A stretch of DNA of 6,731 nucleotides from Cellvibrionales bacterium (GTDB taxonomy: Bacteria; Pseudomonadota; Gammaproteobacteria; Pseudomonadales; UBA7434), in assembly GCA_003492055.1 (NCBI GenBank), contig DMZE01000044.1, forward strand, positions 1 to 6,731. Direction: 5' to 3'. The stretch's first letter is position 1. Every line of letters starts with the position of its first letter. The notes under the pieces were generated by a model that did not search any database, had not been told where the DNA came from, and worked only from the letters and a program-made list of their open reading frames with translations. The position numbers and the translations under genes were made by a program. Shown piece by piece: positions 5,326-6,731 of this stretch.

Positions 5326-5934
5326 ATGCTTATTTTGGTTAAGATCGTGGATCATGAAGAAAGGCGTAGGGATATAATTCAAGTGACCGCTCAAATTATT
5401 TCTAAGGAGGGCATGTCAGCGGCAACAACTCGTCATATAGCAAAGATGGCACAAAGTTCTTTAGGTATGTTGACGCATTATTTTATCAATAAAGATGAAA
5501 TAGTGAGTGGTGCTTTGCATTGGTGTGACGAGCGATTTATATCGCAATTAGATACCATGTATGACGATGATTTTTTAAGTCTGGATGATTTTATCCCCTT
5601 ATTTAAATCGTTATTACCCTTGGATGAAATTTCTGATACTGAGTGGCGTGTAAGAGTGAATTTATTAACGTACTCGTTAACGCATCTTGAATTAGTTAAG
5701 GTGCGCAAAGAGAAAATTGAATTTGCTTATGCAGAGTCGCAAAGGTTTGTGGAAAAACTGCAAAGCAGTGGTGAAGTAAGGGGTGATATTGATAAGGTGG
5801 TGTTATCAAGAATGATTGTCGATTTAACCTTTGGTCTATGCATTAATTTATTGAGTTATTCGATAGCAGAGCGGGCTATTAAGGTCGATAAAAAAATATC
5901 ACTTATGCTGTCAATGTTAAAGCCCGAATGCTAA
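5326..5934 (+). CDS. TetR-family transcriptional regulator
   Basis: A 202-residue regulator. The N-terminal DNA-binding domain (about 13-60) has the TetR signature: RRRDIIQVTAQIISKEGMSA, TTRHIAKMAQ (helix 2) and the recognition segment SSLGMLTHYFINKDEIV. The HYF and K-D-E spacing resembles BetI-type members. The C-terminal helical domain (about 70-200) is divergent, as usual, and gives no ligand. The start is uncertain: AAAGAGG (5319-5325) abuts the ATG at 5326 with no spacer, whereas TTG at 5335 (codon 4) lies 9 nt after it and may be the true start, giving 199 residues. No partner gene is adjacent: djlA upstream has its own terminator and pilD is convergent, so its regulon is unknown; autoregulation is possible. 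Codon use looks AT-rich compared with pilD. Confidence 0.9.
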   Translation: MLILVKIVDHEERRRDIIQVTAQIISKEGMSAATTRHIAKMAQSSLGMLTHYFINKDEIVSGALHWCDERFISQLDTMYDDDFLSLDDFIPLFKSLLPLDEISDTEWRVRVNLLTYSLTHLELVKVRKEKIEFAYAESQRFVEKLQSSGEVRGDIDKVVLSRMIVDLTFGLCINLLSYSIAERAIKVDKKISLMLSMLKPEC

Positions 5935-5981
5935 CGAGCGAATGATAAGGGCTGAATACTAAGGACTGAATACTAAAGGTA
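5926..5981 (+). repeat. 14-bp degenerate tandem repeat, four units, at the tetR/pilD junction
   Basis: The units are GAATGCTAACGAGC (5926-5939), GAATGATAAGGGCT (5940-5953), GAATACTAAGGACT (5954-5967) and GAATACTAAAGGTA (5968-5981). The first unit contains the last codons of tetR (GAA TGC TAA). Each unit has TAA at the same place, and because 14 is not a multiple of three the four TAAs cover all three frames. The array fills nearly the whole 50-bp gap to the pilD stop, and no terminator hairpin is seen there. Confidence 0.7.
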
Positions 5982-5984
5982 GCT

Positions 5985-6731
5985 TTACGTTATTCCGGCA
6001 TAGCTTAGATAAAGTGCATTTAATTCGCTGCCCCACATTAATGCTATCCAGCCGGCAATGGCAAGATACGGCCCAAAAGGTATGGGTTTGGTTTTTTCAC
6101 GATTACCCAATACAATTAAGCTAATACCAATAAAGGCGCCCACCAACGACGATAAAATAATAATGACGGGCAGCATTTGCCAGCCCAGCCATGCGCCCAG
6201 TGCCGCAAGTAATTTAAAATCACCATAGCCCATGCCGTCTTTACCGGTAATTAATTTAAATAACCAAAACACTGACCACAGTGATAAATAGCCAATAACG
6301 GCTCCCCACAAAGCGCTTTCTAGCGAAGTAATAAGCCCAAAATAATTAACCATTAAACCCAGCCAAACCAGTGGCAGAGTAATATTATCGGGCAATAAAT
6401 AGGTATCGTAATCAATACCGGTTAAGGCTATTAAAGCCCATGTAAGTACTAAGCAGGCTAGCGCTGTGCCTGTATCGGGATAAAAGTGCCAAGCAACGGC
6501 TGCGCTAAGTAAGCCAGTAATAAGCTCAACGAATGGATAGCGTAAAGAAATAGCGGTGTTACAGTTATGGCATTTGCCGGCTAATAATAAATAACTGATA
6601 ACGGGGATATTCTGCCAGGCTTTAATCGGCGTTTCGCATTGCGAGCAGCGAGAGTTAGGTGTCACTAAGTTAAATGTGGGTTCGCTGTCGCTGTTGCTGA
6701 GCTCGTTTTCTGTGGCGCTATTGATTTCACG
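5985..6731 (-). CDS. pilD: PilD-type prepilin peptidase / N-methyltransferase (5' end beyond window)
   Basis: An inner-membrane aspartic protease that cleaves type IV prepilin and type II pseudopilin leaders and N-methylates the new Phe1. The frame stays open to the window edge, so 248 residues are visible and the first TM segment (with the GSFLNV region) is missing; an internal GTG at 6665 is not the real start. Visible in order: an acidic Ser/Asn/Glu-rich cytoplasmic loop; two zinc CxxC pairs (CSQC at 29-32 and CHNC at 54-57 of the fragment); several TM helices; the catalytic aspartates in GIDYDTYLLPD (Asp107) and GMGYGDFK (Asp171), 64 residues apart as in P. aeruginosa PilD; and PIPFGPYLAIAGW near the end. 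Cysteines and aspartates are all intact, so both activities are expected. It converges on tetR across 50 bp; coaE, the usual downstream neighbour of pilD, is not present here. Confidence 0.96.
   Translation of the reverse strand, partial: REINSATENELSNSDSEPTFNLVTPNSRCSQCETPIKAWQNIPVISYLLLAGKCHNCNTAISLRYPFVELITGLLSAAVAWHFYPDTGTALACLVLTWALIALTGIDYDTYLLPDNITLPLVWLGLMVNYFGLITSLESALWGAVIGYLSLWSVFWLFKLITGKDGMGYGDFKLLAALGAWLGWQMLPVIIILSSLVGAFIGISLIVLGNREKTKPIPFGPYLAIAGWIALMWGSELNALYLSYAGIT

Noticed and set aside
5478..5708. Minus-strand frame opposite tetR
   Set aside because: It is antisense to a clear TetR-family gene and its translation looks non-protein-like.
5985..6665. GTG at 6665 as the pilD start
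   Set aside because: The frame remains open to the window edge, and the upstream residues match the loop before the CxxC motif. Starting at 6665 would also remove the first transmembrane helix.

Overview
The window looks like a chromosomal segment of a Gammaproteobacterium, probably an environmental or marine one. The support is a PilD-type prepilin peptidase, a DjlA co-chaperone (TM-TerB-J layout) and an MmsR-like AraC regulator, with moderate to low GC and AT-rich spacers. No RNA gene, insertion sequence, CRISPR array or integrase was seen. The genus is not determined.

Left part (1-2886): a minus-strand catabolic operon and its divergent regulator. The operon holds a CoA-acylating aldehyde dehydrogenase of the AdhE/SauS type, then 60 bp later an acyl-CoA dehydrogenase resembling isobutyryl-CoA dehydrogenase, cut by the left edge. 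An AraC-family activator is transcribed the other way. The arrangement recalls mmsR/mmsAB of valine catabolism, but the aldehyde dehydrogenase is not an MmsA. A plausible flow is aldehyde to acyl-CoA to enoyl-CoA, with the true substrate unknown. The spacer between the divergent genes has an 88-bp array of helically phased 11-bp repeats and a 9-bp direct repeat at exactly 21-bp spacing, the geometry typical of AraC operators.

Middle (2883-4223): a secreted TPR-like protein of unknown role lies tail-to-tail with the AraC gene, the two sharing four bases. It is followed by about 640 bp with no convincing gene. That spacer carries a 15-bp tandem repeat whose units each read as a Shine-Dalgarno motif plus ATG. 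The array ends in a perfect 10-nt complement of the 16S rRNA anti-Shine-Dalgarno tail. A strong hairpin follows about 80 bp downstream.

Right part (4224-6731): djlA with a GTG start and a clear terminator, a TetR-family regulator with an ambiguous start, and a convergent, 5'-truncated pilD. A 14-bp tandem repeat fills the gap between tetR and pilD. Thus three separate spacers each carry a short tandem repeat of a different period (11, 15 and 14 bp). The most unusual signal is the Shine-Dalgarno-rich array at 3855-3934.
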